From contig CALKBB010000089.1 of the NCBI GenBank assembly GCA_937989795.1, positions 1 through 6,413 of the forward strand: DNA of 6,413 bases, given 5' to 3'. Positions 1-5,660 of this stretch are shown here, one piece after another. Numbering within the stretch: position 1 is the stretch's first letter; each line of letters opens with the position of its first letter. Source of the stretch: an uncultured Collinsella sp. (lineage in GTDB: Bacteria; Actinomycetota; Coriobacteriia; Coriobacteriales; Coriobacteriaceae). Below the pieces are notes generated by a model that saw only the letters and a list, made by a program, of their open reading frames with translations, ran no database searches and was not told the DNA's origin. Both the position numbers and the translations under genes were made by a program.

Positions 1-2
1 TT

Positions 3-566
3 ACCTGGCCCGCGGCGGTCATTTCAGCCGTCGTTGTGTCGTTTCCGCTGGTTTACCGCACGGCGCTCGGAGCCTTCGAGAGCCTCGACACGCAGATGCT
101 CGACGCCGCGCGAACCTTGGGATGGTCCGAATCTCGCATCTTTGCCAAGCTTATGATGCCGCTCGGCTGGCCCTCCATCGCCGCCGGCACGGTGCTCGCC
201 TTCGCGCGTGCCATGGGTGAGTTTGGCTGCACCCTGTTCTTTGCGGGCAACTACGCCGGCATTACCCAGACCATCCCCATCGCCATCTACTTTGAGTGGA
301 TGGGCGGCAACACGTCGGTGGCGCTCTTTTGGGTCATCGTCGTAATCGTGTTCAGTTTCCTGGTCATCCTGTTCATCAATATGTACACCGCTCATTCGCA
401 AAAGTATCGCGAGTGGGGCCTTTCCCGTGCGGAGCGCAAACAGGCCAAAGATCTCGCCGGACAGGGCGATTCGCTCGACCCGTCGGGCGGCGATGCCTTG
501 CGTATCGATCGCGAGGCGCTGGCCGAGCTCATGCGCGATGATGCCGCTTTGCAGGGAGGTCGATAG
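3..566 (+). CDS. modB: Molybdate ABC transporter permease ModB, C-terminal part (5' end outside window)
   Basis: Inner-membrane permease subunit of a molybdate (possibly tungstate) importer; only the last 187 residues are present, in frame from base 3. The reading begins TWPAAVISAVVVSFPLVYRT, which matches the late transmembrane part of ModB. It is followed by the EAA loop (DAARTLGWSESRIFAKLMMP), the cytoplasmic helix that docks on the ATPase. Two more hydrophobic segments follow: one around IAAGTVLAFARAMGEF and a last one around VALFWVIVVIVFSFLVILF. After the last membrane segment comes an unusually long charged tail of about 60 residues (from the NMYTAHSQK region to the TAG at 564-566), longer than I expect for ModB. 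modC starts 3 bases after the stop and its Shine-Dalgarno lies inside this gene, so the two are translated together. The family call is firm; molybdate rather than sulfate or tungstate rests on the neighbouring ModC-like ATPase. Confidence 0.82.
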   Translation, partial: TWPAAVISAVVVSFPLVYRTALGAFESLDTQMLDAARTLGWSESRIFAKLMMPLGWPSIAAGTVLAFARAMGEFGCTLFFAGNYAGITQTIPIAIYFEWMGGNTSVALFWVIVVIVFSFLVILFINMYTAHSQKYREWGLSRAERKQAKDLAGQGDSLDPSGGDALRIDREALAELMRDDAALQGGR

Positions 567-569
567 GCC

Positions 570-1640
570 ATGTCGCTCGTTCTGGATATCAAAAAGCGCT
601 ATCCCGGGTTTATGCTCGACATGCAGCTTGAGGCCGGCGAGGAGCGCGTGGCGCTGCTCGGTGCCTCGGGTTGCGGCAAGAGCTGCACGCTGCGCTGTAT
701 TGCCGGTGTGGAGACGCCCGACGAGGGCAAAATCGTCGTCAACGGCGTGACCTTTTTTGACTCGTCGGCGGGCATCAACCTGTCGCCTCAGGAGCGCAAA
801 TGCGCTCTGCTGTTCCAAAATTATCAGCTGTTTCCCAACATGACGGTGGCCGATAACGTATGCGCCGGTGTAAAGGATGCGGGCGACGCCACGGCGCGTA
901 AAAAACTTGCCGAGCGCTACCTGGGCATCTTTGGCCTGGCCGACTTTGCCGACCGCTATCCCGCGCGCCTCTCGGGCGGTCAGCAGCAACGTGTGGCGCT
1001 TGCGCGCATGGTGGCGGCGCATCCGGGCATCTTTATGTTCGACGAGCCCATGAGCGCGCTCGATTCCTATCTTAAGAGCGCGCTCGAGCAGAACATGCTC
1101 GACCTGTTCGATGTGAGCAACCGCACCGTCCTCTACGTGAGCCACGACATTGATGAGGCATGCCGCCTGTGCCAGCGCATCTGCGTGATGCACGATGGAC
1201 ATGTTGAGGAGATCGGCTCCGTCGAGGATGTGGTCCGCCGCCCGCAGACGCTGGCGGCACTGCGCCTGACGGGCTGCAAGAACACAAGCCGGGCGCGCAA
1301 GATCGGCGACGAAGAAGTCGAGGCCCTTGACTGGGGCATGACCTTTAACGTGGGTCGCGAGGTTCCCGATAATGTGGCGTACCTCGGTATTCGTGCGAGC
1401 TACTTCCATGTGGACAACCGTGCCGAGCGGGGTCGCAACAGCTATGACCTGCATGTGGCCCGTGTGAGCGATTCGCGCTTTGAGCGGCTGGTGCTGCTGG
1501 ACGTGCCGCGCGCTGATGCGCCCACGCGTCTGCAGTGGAAGGTCAACAAGGTGAACGTATCTGCCGACGGGCTGCCGCAAGCAGGCGAGACGCTGCGCAT
1601 GCATTTTGATGCCAGCAGGATCCATTTGGTTTGTCGATAG
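570..1640 (+). CDS. modC: Molybdate ABC transporter ATP-binding protein ModC
   Basis: Cytoplasmic ATPase that powers the ModB permease, 356 residues, close to the E. coli ModC length of about 352. All nucleotide-binding motifs are intact: Walker A GASGCGKSC (residues 31-39), Q-loop Q83 in LLFQNYQLFP, signature LSGGQQQR from 134, Walker B IFMFDEP with D158/E159, and switch histidine H192 in YVSHD. The N-terminal half resembles ModC, including a NGVTFFDSSAGINLSPQERK stretch like the corresponding part of E. coli ModC. From about residue 235 there is a C-terminal TOBE/Mop-like beta domain, the usual oxyanion-regulatory module of this family. The ATG at 570 is preceded by GGAGGT at 555-560, a 9-base spacing. 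A terminator follows 12 bases after the TAG, so this ends the mod operon. An alternative is another anion importer of the same subfamily (sulfate/tungstate). Confidence 0.85.
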   Translation: MSLVLDIKKRYPGFMLDMQLEAGEERVALLGASGCGKSCTLRCIAGVETPDEGKIVVNGVTFFDSSAGINLSPQERKCALLFQNYQLFPNMTVADNVCAGVKDAGDATARKKLAERYLGIFGLADFADRYPARLSGGQQQRVALARMVAAHPGIFMFDEPMSALDSYLKSALEQNMLDLFDVSNRTVLYVSHDIDEACRLCQRICVMHDGHVEEIGSVEDVVRRPQTLAALRLTGCKNTSRARKIGDEEVEALDWGMTFNVGREVPDNVAYLGIRASYFHVDNRAERGRNSYDLHVARVSDSRFERLVLLDVPRADAPTRLQWKVNKVNVSADGLPQAGETLRMHFDASRIHLVCR

Positions 1641-1651
1641 CGCCGGGTAAT

Positions 1652-1686
1652 GCCGTCGGGGATATAAGCCTCGGCGGCTTTGTCTT
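1652..1686 (+). terminator. Rho-independent terminator of the mod operon
   Basis: GCCGTCGGGG at 1652-1661 pairs with CCTCGGCGGC at 1669-1678, a 10-bp stem with two G-U pairs and a 7-base loop ATATAAG. It is followed directly by TTTGTCTT, a moderate T-tract. It starts 12 bases after the modC stop codon and separates the transporter operon from the next transcript. The T-tract is interrupted, so termination may be partial. Confidence 0.72.
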
Positions 1687-1705
1687 GCCGCTCGCCGAAT
1701 GAAGG

Positions 1706-1733
1706 ATGACAAACTCTTATCAATTAAGATAAT
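1706..1733 (+). promoter_or_regulatory. Candidate sigma-70-type promoter for the DCCP operon
   Basis: ATGACA at 1706-1711 (5 of 6 matches to the -35 consensus) and GATAAT at 1728-1733 (5 of 6 to the -10 consensus) are separated by 16 bases. They lie in the only strongly AT-rich island of the window (about 1711-1743), just after the mod terminator. The predicted start near 1740 would give a leader of about 330 bases before the ATG at 2070. Seen by eye only; no start site data. Confidence 0.5.
1717..1732. promoter_or_regulatory. Inverted repeat over the -10 region, possible operator
   Basis: TTATC (1717-1721) and GATAA (1728-1732) form an inverted repeat with a 6-base AT spacer, sitting on the spacer and -10 hexamer of the candidate promoter. 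A dimeric regulator bound here would block RNA polymerase. The half-sites do not match the FNR/CRP type (TTGAT-N4-ATCAA) and I cannot assign a regulator. In an AT-rich stretch a 5-base half-site can arise by chance. Confidence 0.3.
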
Positions 1734-1841
1734 TATTTATTAAACGACGGCACACGACGCTGTCGTACGCATGTCGGCGGTGTTCGTCTGGACGACAACC
1801 GTTGATATAGTTGACCTTAACTTGTAAAGGAGGACGCGCAC

Positions 1842-1910
1842 ATGCCGCAGACGACATACATTCGCCGCGTTGCCGCGCGCGCCCTGTATATGGCTCGGAG
1901 CCGCATATGA
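1842..1910 (+). CDS. Possible 22-residue leader peptide
   Basis: A short frame, MPQTTYIRRVAARALYMARSRI, follows one of the best Shine-Dalgarno sequences in the window (AAAGGAGGA at 1826-1834) with a 7-base gap to the ATG. It is arginine-rich (5 of 22). Its TGA (1908-1910) falls in the loop of the hairpin at 1894-1933, so a ribosome finishing this frame would open the hairpin's 5' arm. A second ATG overlaps the stop (ATGA at 1907-1910) and opens a 56-codon frame ending at 2077 inside the next gene, but that frame has weak third-position GC bias and is probably not coding. I do not recognise the peptide. The strong ribosome site is the main support; it may also be a remnant. Confidence 0.3.
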   Translation: MPQTTYIRRVAARALYMARSRI

Positions 1911-2066
1911 GCAGGTATGTTCACGGCTCCGGGAGAGACGATGCACAACTAAATAATCAGCTGCAAAGCAGGTTCCCTAAAATTCCGGGTTTGAGCACGG
2001 CCGGGCAATCGCCGTCCGTCGTGCATCGATACCGCTGTTGTCCGTTTTTGGTTCGAGAGGGGAACC
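1892..2066 (+). promoter_or_regulatory. Structured 5' leader of the DCCP operon, possible translational switch
   Basis: This non-coding stretch before the first DCCP gene contains several helices. CGGAGCCG (1896-1903) pairs perfectly with CGGCTCCG (1924-1931), extended by a G-U and a C-G to 1894/1933. CGATGCAC (1939-1946) pairs perfectly with GTGCATCG (2021-2028) and encloses ACGGC/GCCGT (1997-2001/2011-2015) and CTGC/GCAG (1961-1964/1968-1971). GGTTCCC (1971-1977) is fully complementary to GGGAACC (2060-2066), which overlaps the ribosome binding site of the gene at 2070. GGTTC at 2050-2054 competes for the same bases. Mutually exclusive pairings around a Shine-Dalgarno are typical of translational control. 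No known riboswitch class could be assigned by eye. The rest of 1641-2069 holds only the terminator, promoter and small frame listed separately. Confidence 0.42.
2050..2066 (+). promoter_or_regulatory. Shine-Dalgarno displayed in a hairpin loop
   Basis: GGTTC (2050-2054) and GAACC (2062-2066) can form a 5-bp stem with the loop GAGAGGG, which carries the GAGG ribosome binding core (2057-2060), 9 bases before the ATG at 2070. In this form the site is exposed; pairing of 2060-2066 with 1971-1977 instead would mask part of it. Confidence 0.4.
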
Positions 2067-2069
2067 GTC

Positions 2070-3353
2070 ATGGCTGAAGAATTCGATTTCCATCCGATGT
2101 GGGAGAGCCTCGGCATGAATCTTGCCGATCACGACATGCTGCTGGGCGCTGTGGGCCAGATGTACGGCGATATGTTCCTGACGCAGAACAATCGCCCCAA
2201 GTCTACGTCCTACCTGGATTTTGTCGCCACCAACATCCACAGCGGCCGTATTAAGGAGATGCTCGACAAGAAGGAGGCCGGCGAGGCCACCAAGATCGTC
2301 GGTTCGTTCTGTGTGTACGTGCCCGAGGAGATCGTGCTTGCCTGCGATGGCATCCCCGTTGGCCTGTGCTCGGGTGCCGACTGGGCGACCGACAAGGTCG
2401 AGGAGCATCTGCCGCGCAACACCTGCCCGCTCATCAAGAGCTTTGCCGGCTTTAAGCTGGGCGAGGTCTGCCCCTATATCGAGTCGAGCGACCTGGTGGT
2501 AGGCGAGAACACCTGCGATGGCAAGAAGAAAGCTTACGAGTTCTTTGCCACGCAAAAGAACATGTACGTCATGGATATTCCCAACGTACACGACGAGTCG
2601 ACGCTCGTGACCTGGAAGGCCGAGGTTAAAAAGCTTGCCGCCAAGATCGAGGAAGAGTGCGGCGTCAAGATTACGCCCGAGCGCCTGAAGGCTGCCATCC
2701 ACGCCGTCAACGAGAAGCGTCGCGCCCTGCAGCGCCTCGCTGCCACGCGCGCTGCCGATCCGGCGCCCATCAGCGGTCTCGATAGCCTGCTGACCGTGCA
2801 GGCAGCCTTTATGGACGACACGCCGCGTTTGACCGGAGCCATTAACGATATGGCGGCTGAGTGCGAGCAGCGTGTCGAGGCCGGCGAGGGCGTGGCGCCC
2901 AAGGGGACCAAGCGCATCCTGTACACCGGCACGCCCATGGCCGTGCCCAACTGGAAACTGTTCAACCTCATCGAGAAGGCCGGCGGCGTCGTGGTGGGCG
3001 AGGAGTCCTGCACGGGTTCGCGCTACTACAAGGACTTGGTCGACGAGTCCGGCGAGACGGTTGACGAGATGCTCGATGCCATCGCTGAGCGCTACTTTAA
3101 GATCAACTGCGCTGTCTTTACGCCCAACGACCAGCGTATGAAGGACATTGTCCAGATGGCCAAGGACCTGCATGCCGACGGCATCGTCGACGTGGCCCTG
3201 CAGTTCTGCACGCTCTACGAGATGGAGTCGTTTGCCGTGGAGAAGGCCGCCGAGGAGGCCGGCATTCCGTTTATGCACATCACGACCGACTACGCCGGCG
3301 AGGATGCAGGCCAGCTACAAACCAGGATTGAGGCCTTCTTGGAAACCATTTAG
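2070..3353 (+). CDS. 2-hydroxyacyl-CoA dehydratase family protein, double-cubane-cluster anaerobic reductase type (first paralogue)
   Basis: A 427-residue cytoplasmic iron-sulfur protein of the HgdB/FldBC/YjiM superfamily. Family signatures are NTCPLIKS (C119), EVCPY (C134) and ENTCDGKKK (C149) in the N-terminal half, then ESCTGSRYY (C314), KINCAVFTPN (C347) and LQFCTLYE (C380) in the C-terminal half; C81 and C100 are also shared with the paralogue downstream. The CPLIK...TCDGKKK pattern is that of the double-cubane-cluster proteins (DCCP, studied in Carboxydothermus hydrogenoformans), where one subunit carries an [8Fe-9S] cluster and an ATP-driven partner supplies electrons for reduction of small molecules. 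Compared with the next gene it has about 39 extra N-terminal residues. The ATG at 2070 follows AGAGGGGA (2056-2063). The physiological substrate is unknown, and a dehydratase role in amino-acid fermentation cannot be excluded, but no CoA-transferase or acyl-CoA dehydrogenase gene is in view. Confidence 0.85.
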   Translation: MAEEFDFHPMWESLGMNLADHDMLLGAVGQMYGDMFLTQNNRPKSTSYLDFVATNIHSGRIKEMLDKKEAGEATKIVGSFCVYVPEEIVLACDGIPVGLCSGADWATDKVEEHLPRNTCPLIKSFAGFKLGEVCPYIESSDLVVGENTCDGKKKAYEFFATQKNMYVMDIPNVHDESTLVTWKAEVKKLAAKIEEECGVKITPERLKAAIHAVNEKRRALQRLAATRAADPAPISGLDSLLTVQAAFMDDTPRLTGAINDMAAECEQRVEAGEGVAPKGTKRILYTGTPMAVPNWKLFNLIEKAGGVVVGEESCTGSRYYKDLVDESGETVDEMLDAIAERYFKINCAVFTPNDQRMKDIVQMAKDLHADGIVDVALQFCTLYEMESFAVEKAAEEAGIPFMHITTDYAGEDAGQLQTRIEAFLETI

Positions 3354-3369
3354 GGCTATCCGTCCCGGC

Positions 3370-3468
3370 GGCTTTCCCGGACACCCGATCTTGCCGTTCA
3401 AACCGTCGCTTGCTACCAAAGTATGCGGCGCTCATCTTTCACGGCAACCTCGGGCACCTGGGAAAGCC
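3370..3468 (+). repeat. Imperfect palindromic intergenic repeat, copy 1
   Basis: Begins 16 bases after the first DCCP stop. It folds into a long interrupted hairpin: 3370-3380 with 3458-3468 (11 bp, one G-U), a 3x3 internal loop ACA/CAC, 3384-3388 with 3450-3454 (5 bp), a 2x2 loop, 3391-3397 with 3441-3447 (7 bp), and an apical part with CGC/GCG and GCTAC-CAAA-GTATGC. The aligned part, 3371-3465, matches the second copy at 4670-4766 at about 81 of 97 aligned positions, including a 16-base identical block TCAAACCGTCGCTTGC. There is no T-tract, so it is not a classic terminator. It could be a REP/MITE-like dispersed element or an RNA processing/stability hairpin between cistrons. Confidence 0.8.
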
Positions 3469-3506
3469 GTTTCCTTGGTTGGTTAAAAGGTTCGTTAAGG
3501 AGTTAT

Positions 3507-4670
3507 ATGTCGGAAAATATTGAGCAGCCGTTGCCGTCCACGTTTGAGGAGTTCAACGAGCAGCGCAAGGCGGCGTTTATTCGCGTCAAGGATTACAAGC
3601 AGGCGGGTAATCGCCTGGTCGGCTTCCTGTGCAGCTATACGCCACTCGAGATTATCGATGCCGCGGGGGCCGCAAGTGTCGCTCTGTGCGGTACGTCCGA
3701 TGAGGTGATTCCCGAGGCCGAGAAGGTGCTGCCGGCAAACCTCTGCCCGCTCATCAAGTCGACCTACGGCTTTGCCTACTCGCAAAAGTGCCCGTTTACG
3801 TACTTTAGCGACATGATCATCGGTGAGACCACCTGCGACGGCAAGAAGAAGATGTACGAGTTACTCAACGAGCTCAAGCGCACGTACATTCTGCACCTGC
3901 CGCAGGGTCGCGATCGTGCCTATGAGCGCGAGGGCTGGTACGAGGAGTGCCGCCTGCTCAAGGAAGAGCTCGAGGGCTTCTACGGCATCACGATTACCGA
4001 CGATGACCTGCGCGCTACCGTCCGTCGTCGCAATCGCTTGCGTGCGGCCCAGCTCGAGATGTTCGCGCTGCAGGCCAACCAGCCGGCGGCCATGAGCGGC
4101 GTCGACCTGATGAGCACCATGTTCGCCGGTACGTTCAGCTTTGATATCGAGGCCTATACGCAGCAGCTGGAGCAAAAGGTCGCCAAGCTGCGTGAGTCCT
4201 ACGAGGCTGGCGAGCGCCCGATTGCGGCGGATGCCAAGCGCATTCTGATCACTGGCTGCCCGGTGGGCGGCGTGATCAACAAGATCGGCCGCACCATCGA
4301 GTCCAACGGTGGTGTGGTCGTGTGCATGGACGACTGCTCGGGCGAGCGCACGGCGGCCATGATGATCGACCCGGATGCTCCCGACATCCTGCGCGCCATC
4401 GCCGACCGTTATCTGGATATCAACTGCTCGGTCATGACGCCTAACGAAGGCCGCATGGGAAACACGCTGGCTATGTGCGAGAAGTACCATGTCGATGGCG
4501 TGGTAGAGAGCGTGCTGCAGGCCTGCCACACCTTCAACGTTGAGAGCGCGCGCATGCAGGAGGCTGTCGAGGGTGCGGGCATTCCGTACATGAAGATTGA
4601 GACCGATTACAGCAATGGCGACATGGGTCAGATCGAGACGCGCATCGCCGCCTTCATCGAAACCCTCTAG
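3507..4670 (+). CDS. 2-hydroxyacyl-CoA dehydratase family protein, double-cubane-cluster anaerobic reductase type (second paralogue)
   Basis: A 387-residue paralogue of the preceding gene, roughly one third identical by eye. It keeps the eight shared cysteines: C42, C61, C80 (NLCPLIKS), C95 (QKCPF), C110 (TTCDGKKK), C277 (DDCSGER), C307 (INCSVMTPN) and C340 (QACHTF). It adds C251 (TGCPVGG, where the first paralogue has TGTPM) and C273, giving a CMDDC pair. The start chosen is ATG 3507, with AAGGAG at 3497-3502 just before it; an in-frame ATG at 3423 lies inside the palindromic repeat, lacks a ribosome site, and would add 28 unlikely residues. Role as for its neighbour: a cluster-bearing reductase or dehydratase component energised by the activase downstream. 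It may pair with the first paralogue as a heterodimer, as HgdA/HgdB do, or form its own homodimer; the sequence does not decide. Confidence 0.85.
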   Translation: MSENIEQPLPSTFEEFNEQRKAAFIRVKDYKQAGNRLVGFLCSYTPLEIIDAAGAASVALCGTSDEVIPEAEKVLPANLCPLIKSTYGFAYSQKCPFTYFSDMIIGETTCDGKKKMYELLNELKRTYILHLPQGRDRAYEREGWYEECRLLKEELEGFYGITITDDDLRATVRRRNRLRAAQLEMFALQANQPAAMSGVDLMSTMFAGTFSFDIEAYTQQLEQKVAKLRESYEAGERPIAADAKRILITGCPVGGVINKIGRTIESNGGVVVCMDDCSGERTAAMMIDPDAPDILRAIADRYLDINCSVMTPNEGRMGNTLAMCEKYHVDGVVESVLQACHTFNVESARMQEAVEGAGIPYMKIETDYSNGDMGQIETRIAAFIETL

Positions 4671-4767
4671 CTTCCTCAGACACCGGATCTTGCCCCTCAA
4701 ACCGTCGCTTGCGTACCCAAAGTACGCTGCGCTCCTCTTTCGGGGCAATCTCCGGCACCTGAGAAAC
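4670..4767 (+). repeat. Imperfect palindromic intergenic repeat, copy 2
   Basis: Starts at the last base of the second DCCP stop codon. It has the same architecture as copy 1: outer stem 4672-4679 with 4759-4766 (one C-A mismatch), the identical 3x3 loop ACA/CAC, 4683-4687 with 4751-4755 (5 bp), a 2x2 loop, 4690-4696 with 4742-4748 (7 bp), inner CGC/GCG (4706-4708/4729-4731), and apical GCGTAC-CCAAA-GTACGC (4711-4727). A separate small hairpin GGCGC-CTGAAC-GCGCC follows at 4778-4793. Again there is no T-tract, so read-through into the activase gene is expected. Confidence 0.8.
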
Positions 4768-4825
4768 CTAGAGCTAAGGCGCCTGAACGCGCCGCTACCT
4801 TTGATGTTTAGATTGGGAGAGAGCC

Positions 4826-5590
4826 ATGATAGGGATCGGGATCGATATCGGGTCTACGGCGGCTAAGACTGCCGTGGTCGACGGGGAGGGTTCGGTGGCG
4901 TGGACGTGCGTGCAGCCAACCGGGTTTTCCTCGGTCGATGCTTCCGAGCGGCTGCGCGAGGCGCTGGCAGCGGCCGGCTACGACGTGACGGCCGACGACG
5001 TGCGCGTGGTCGCGACCGGCTACGGTCGTGTCGCCGTGCCCTATGCGCACAAGGTCGTGACCGAGATTACCTGCCACGGTACCGGTGCCGTGCGCCTGTT
5101 TGGCGATCACGGCACCGTGATCGACGTGGGCGGTCAGGACACCAAGGTCATTCAGCTTAAAAGTGGCCGAGTGGCCAAGTTTGCCATGAACGACAAGTGC
5201 GCCGCCGGCACGGGGCGCTTTTTGGAGATCATGGCCGACCGCCTAGGTATTTCCCAGCAGCAGATGGCCGATCTGGCACGTTCCGGCGAGCCTACCAAGA
5301 TTTCCAGCATGTGCACGGTGTTTGCCGAAAGCGAGGTCATCAGCCTGATCGGTCGCGGTGAGCCGCGCGAGAACATTGCGCGTGGCGTGATCGACAGCGT
5401 GGTCTCGCGCGTGGCGACCATGGCCGGGCAGGCCGCGGGCGCCCCGTACTACCTGACCGGTGGCCTGTGCGAGAACGCCTTCGTGGTGGAGCGGTTGGGC
5501 GAGCTACTGGGGTCGCCGGTGACCACCTCGCCCCAGGCTCGCTTTGCCGGAGCGATCGGCGCGGCGATTCGCGCACAGGCGCTCAATTAA
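4826..5590 (+). CDS. ATP-dependent activase/reductase of the HgdC (YjiL, DCCP-R) family
   Basis: A 254-residue ASKHA-fold ATPase that carries one [4Fe-4S] cluster between two subunits and uses ATP hydrolysis to inject a low-potential electron into its partner protein. Visible motifs: phosphate-1 loop GIGIDIGSTAAKT at the N-terminus, TGYGR, EITCHGTGA, the second phosphate loop VIDVGGQDTK, NDKCAAGTGRFLE with C125, SMCTVFAESEVISL with C163, and the adenosine loop LTGGLCEN. C125 and C163 match in position the two cluster ligands of HgdC from Acidaminococcus (C127 and C166). Length is typical (about 255-260). ATG 4826 has GGAG at 4816-4819. It lies about 155 bases after the second DCCP gene, same strand, with only the palindromic repeat and a small hairpin between, so it is most likely co-transcribed. 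One activase for two DCCP-like proteins implies it serves both or their complex. Confidence 0.9.
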   Translation: MIGIGIDIGSTAAKTAVVDGEGSVAWTCVQPTGFSSVDASERLREALAAAGYDVTADDVRVVATGYGRVAVPYAHKVVTEITCHGTGAVRLFGDHGTVIDVGGQDTKVIQLKSGRVAKFAMNDKCAAGTGRFLEIMADRLGISQQQMADLARSGEPTKISSMCTVFAESEVISLIGRGEPRENIARGVIDSVVSRVATMAGQAAGAPYYLTGGLCENAFVVERLGELLGSPVTTSPQARFAGAIGAAIRAQALN

Positions 5591-5615
5591 TGCATCCGCC
5601 GTCGGCTCGCATTCA

Positions 5616-5656
5616 TGCGTATACTGGGAGAAAATGATTGACCGATGAGAGGAGGT
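5616..5656 (+). promoter_or_regulatory. Weak -10-like element and ribosome site before selD
   Basis: In the 70-base gap before selD, TATACT at 5620-5625 resembles a -10 hexamer, with a TG at 5616-5617 one base off the extended -10 position and no recognisable -35. GGAGGT at 5651-5656 is a strong Shine-Dalgarno 4 bases before the ATG at 5661 and fixes that start. No terminator is visible after the activase gene, so selD may also be read from upstream. Confidence 0.3.
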
Positions 5657-5660
5657 ATCG

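Noticed and set aside
24..1712. A 562-codon open frame on the minus strand opposite modB/modC
   Set aside because: It mirrors two clearly recognisable genes; its protein has no family motifs and is rich in His/Arg/Ala, as expected from the reverse complement of GC-rich codons.
1904..1990. Glycine riboswitch, because ATATGAGC and GGGAGAGAC occur in the order seen in the B. subtilis gcvT leader
   Set aside because: The required downstream GCCGAAGGAGCAA-like and CTCTCAGGCA-like segments are missing, and the helices found here do not match that fold.
1907..2077. A 56-codon frame between the leader peptide and the first DCCP gene
   Set aside because: Third-position GC is near 55%, well below the neighbouring genes, the product has no recognisable features, and the region is better explained as structured leader.
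1977..3278. A 433-codon minus-strand frame opposite the first DCCP gene, and a similar 295-codon one at 3861-4748 opposite the second
   Set aside because: Both are antisense by-products of high third-position GC; the plus-strand proteins carry all conserved motifs.
3423..3506. Upstream in-frame ATG at 3423 as the start of the second DCCP gene
   Set aside because: It lies inside the palindromic repeat with no ribosome site, while ATG 3507 has AAGGAG 4 bases before it.
3354..3506. Palindromic repeats as rho-independent terminators or a CRISPR array
   Set aside because: No T-tract follows either hairpin, and two copies more than 1.2 kb apart with a gene between are not a CRISPR array.
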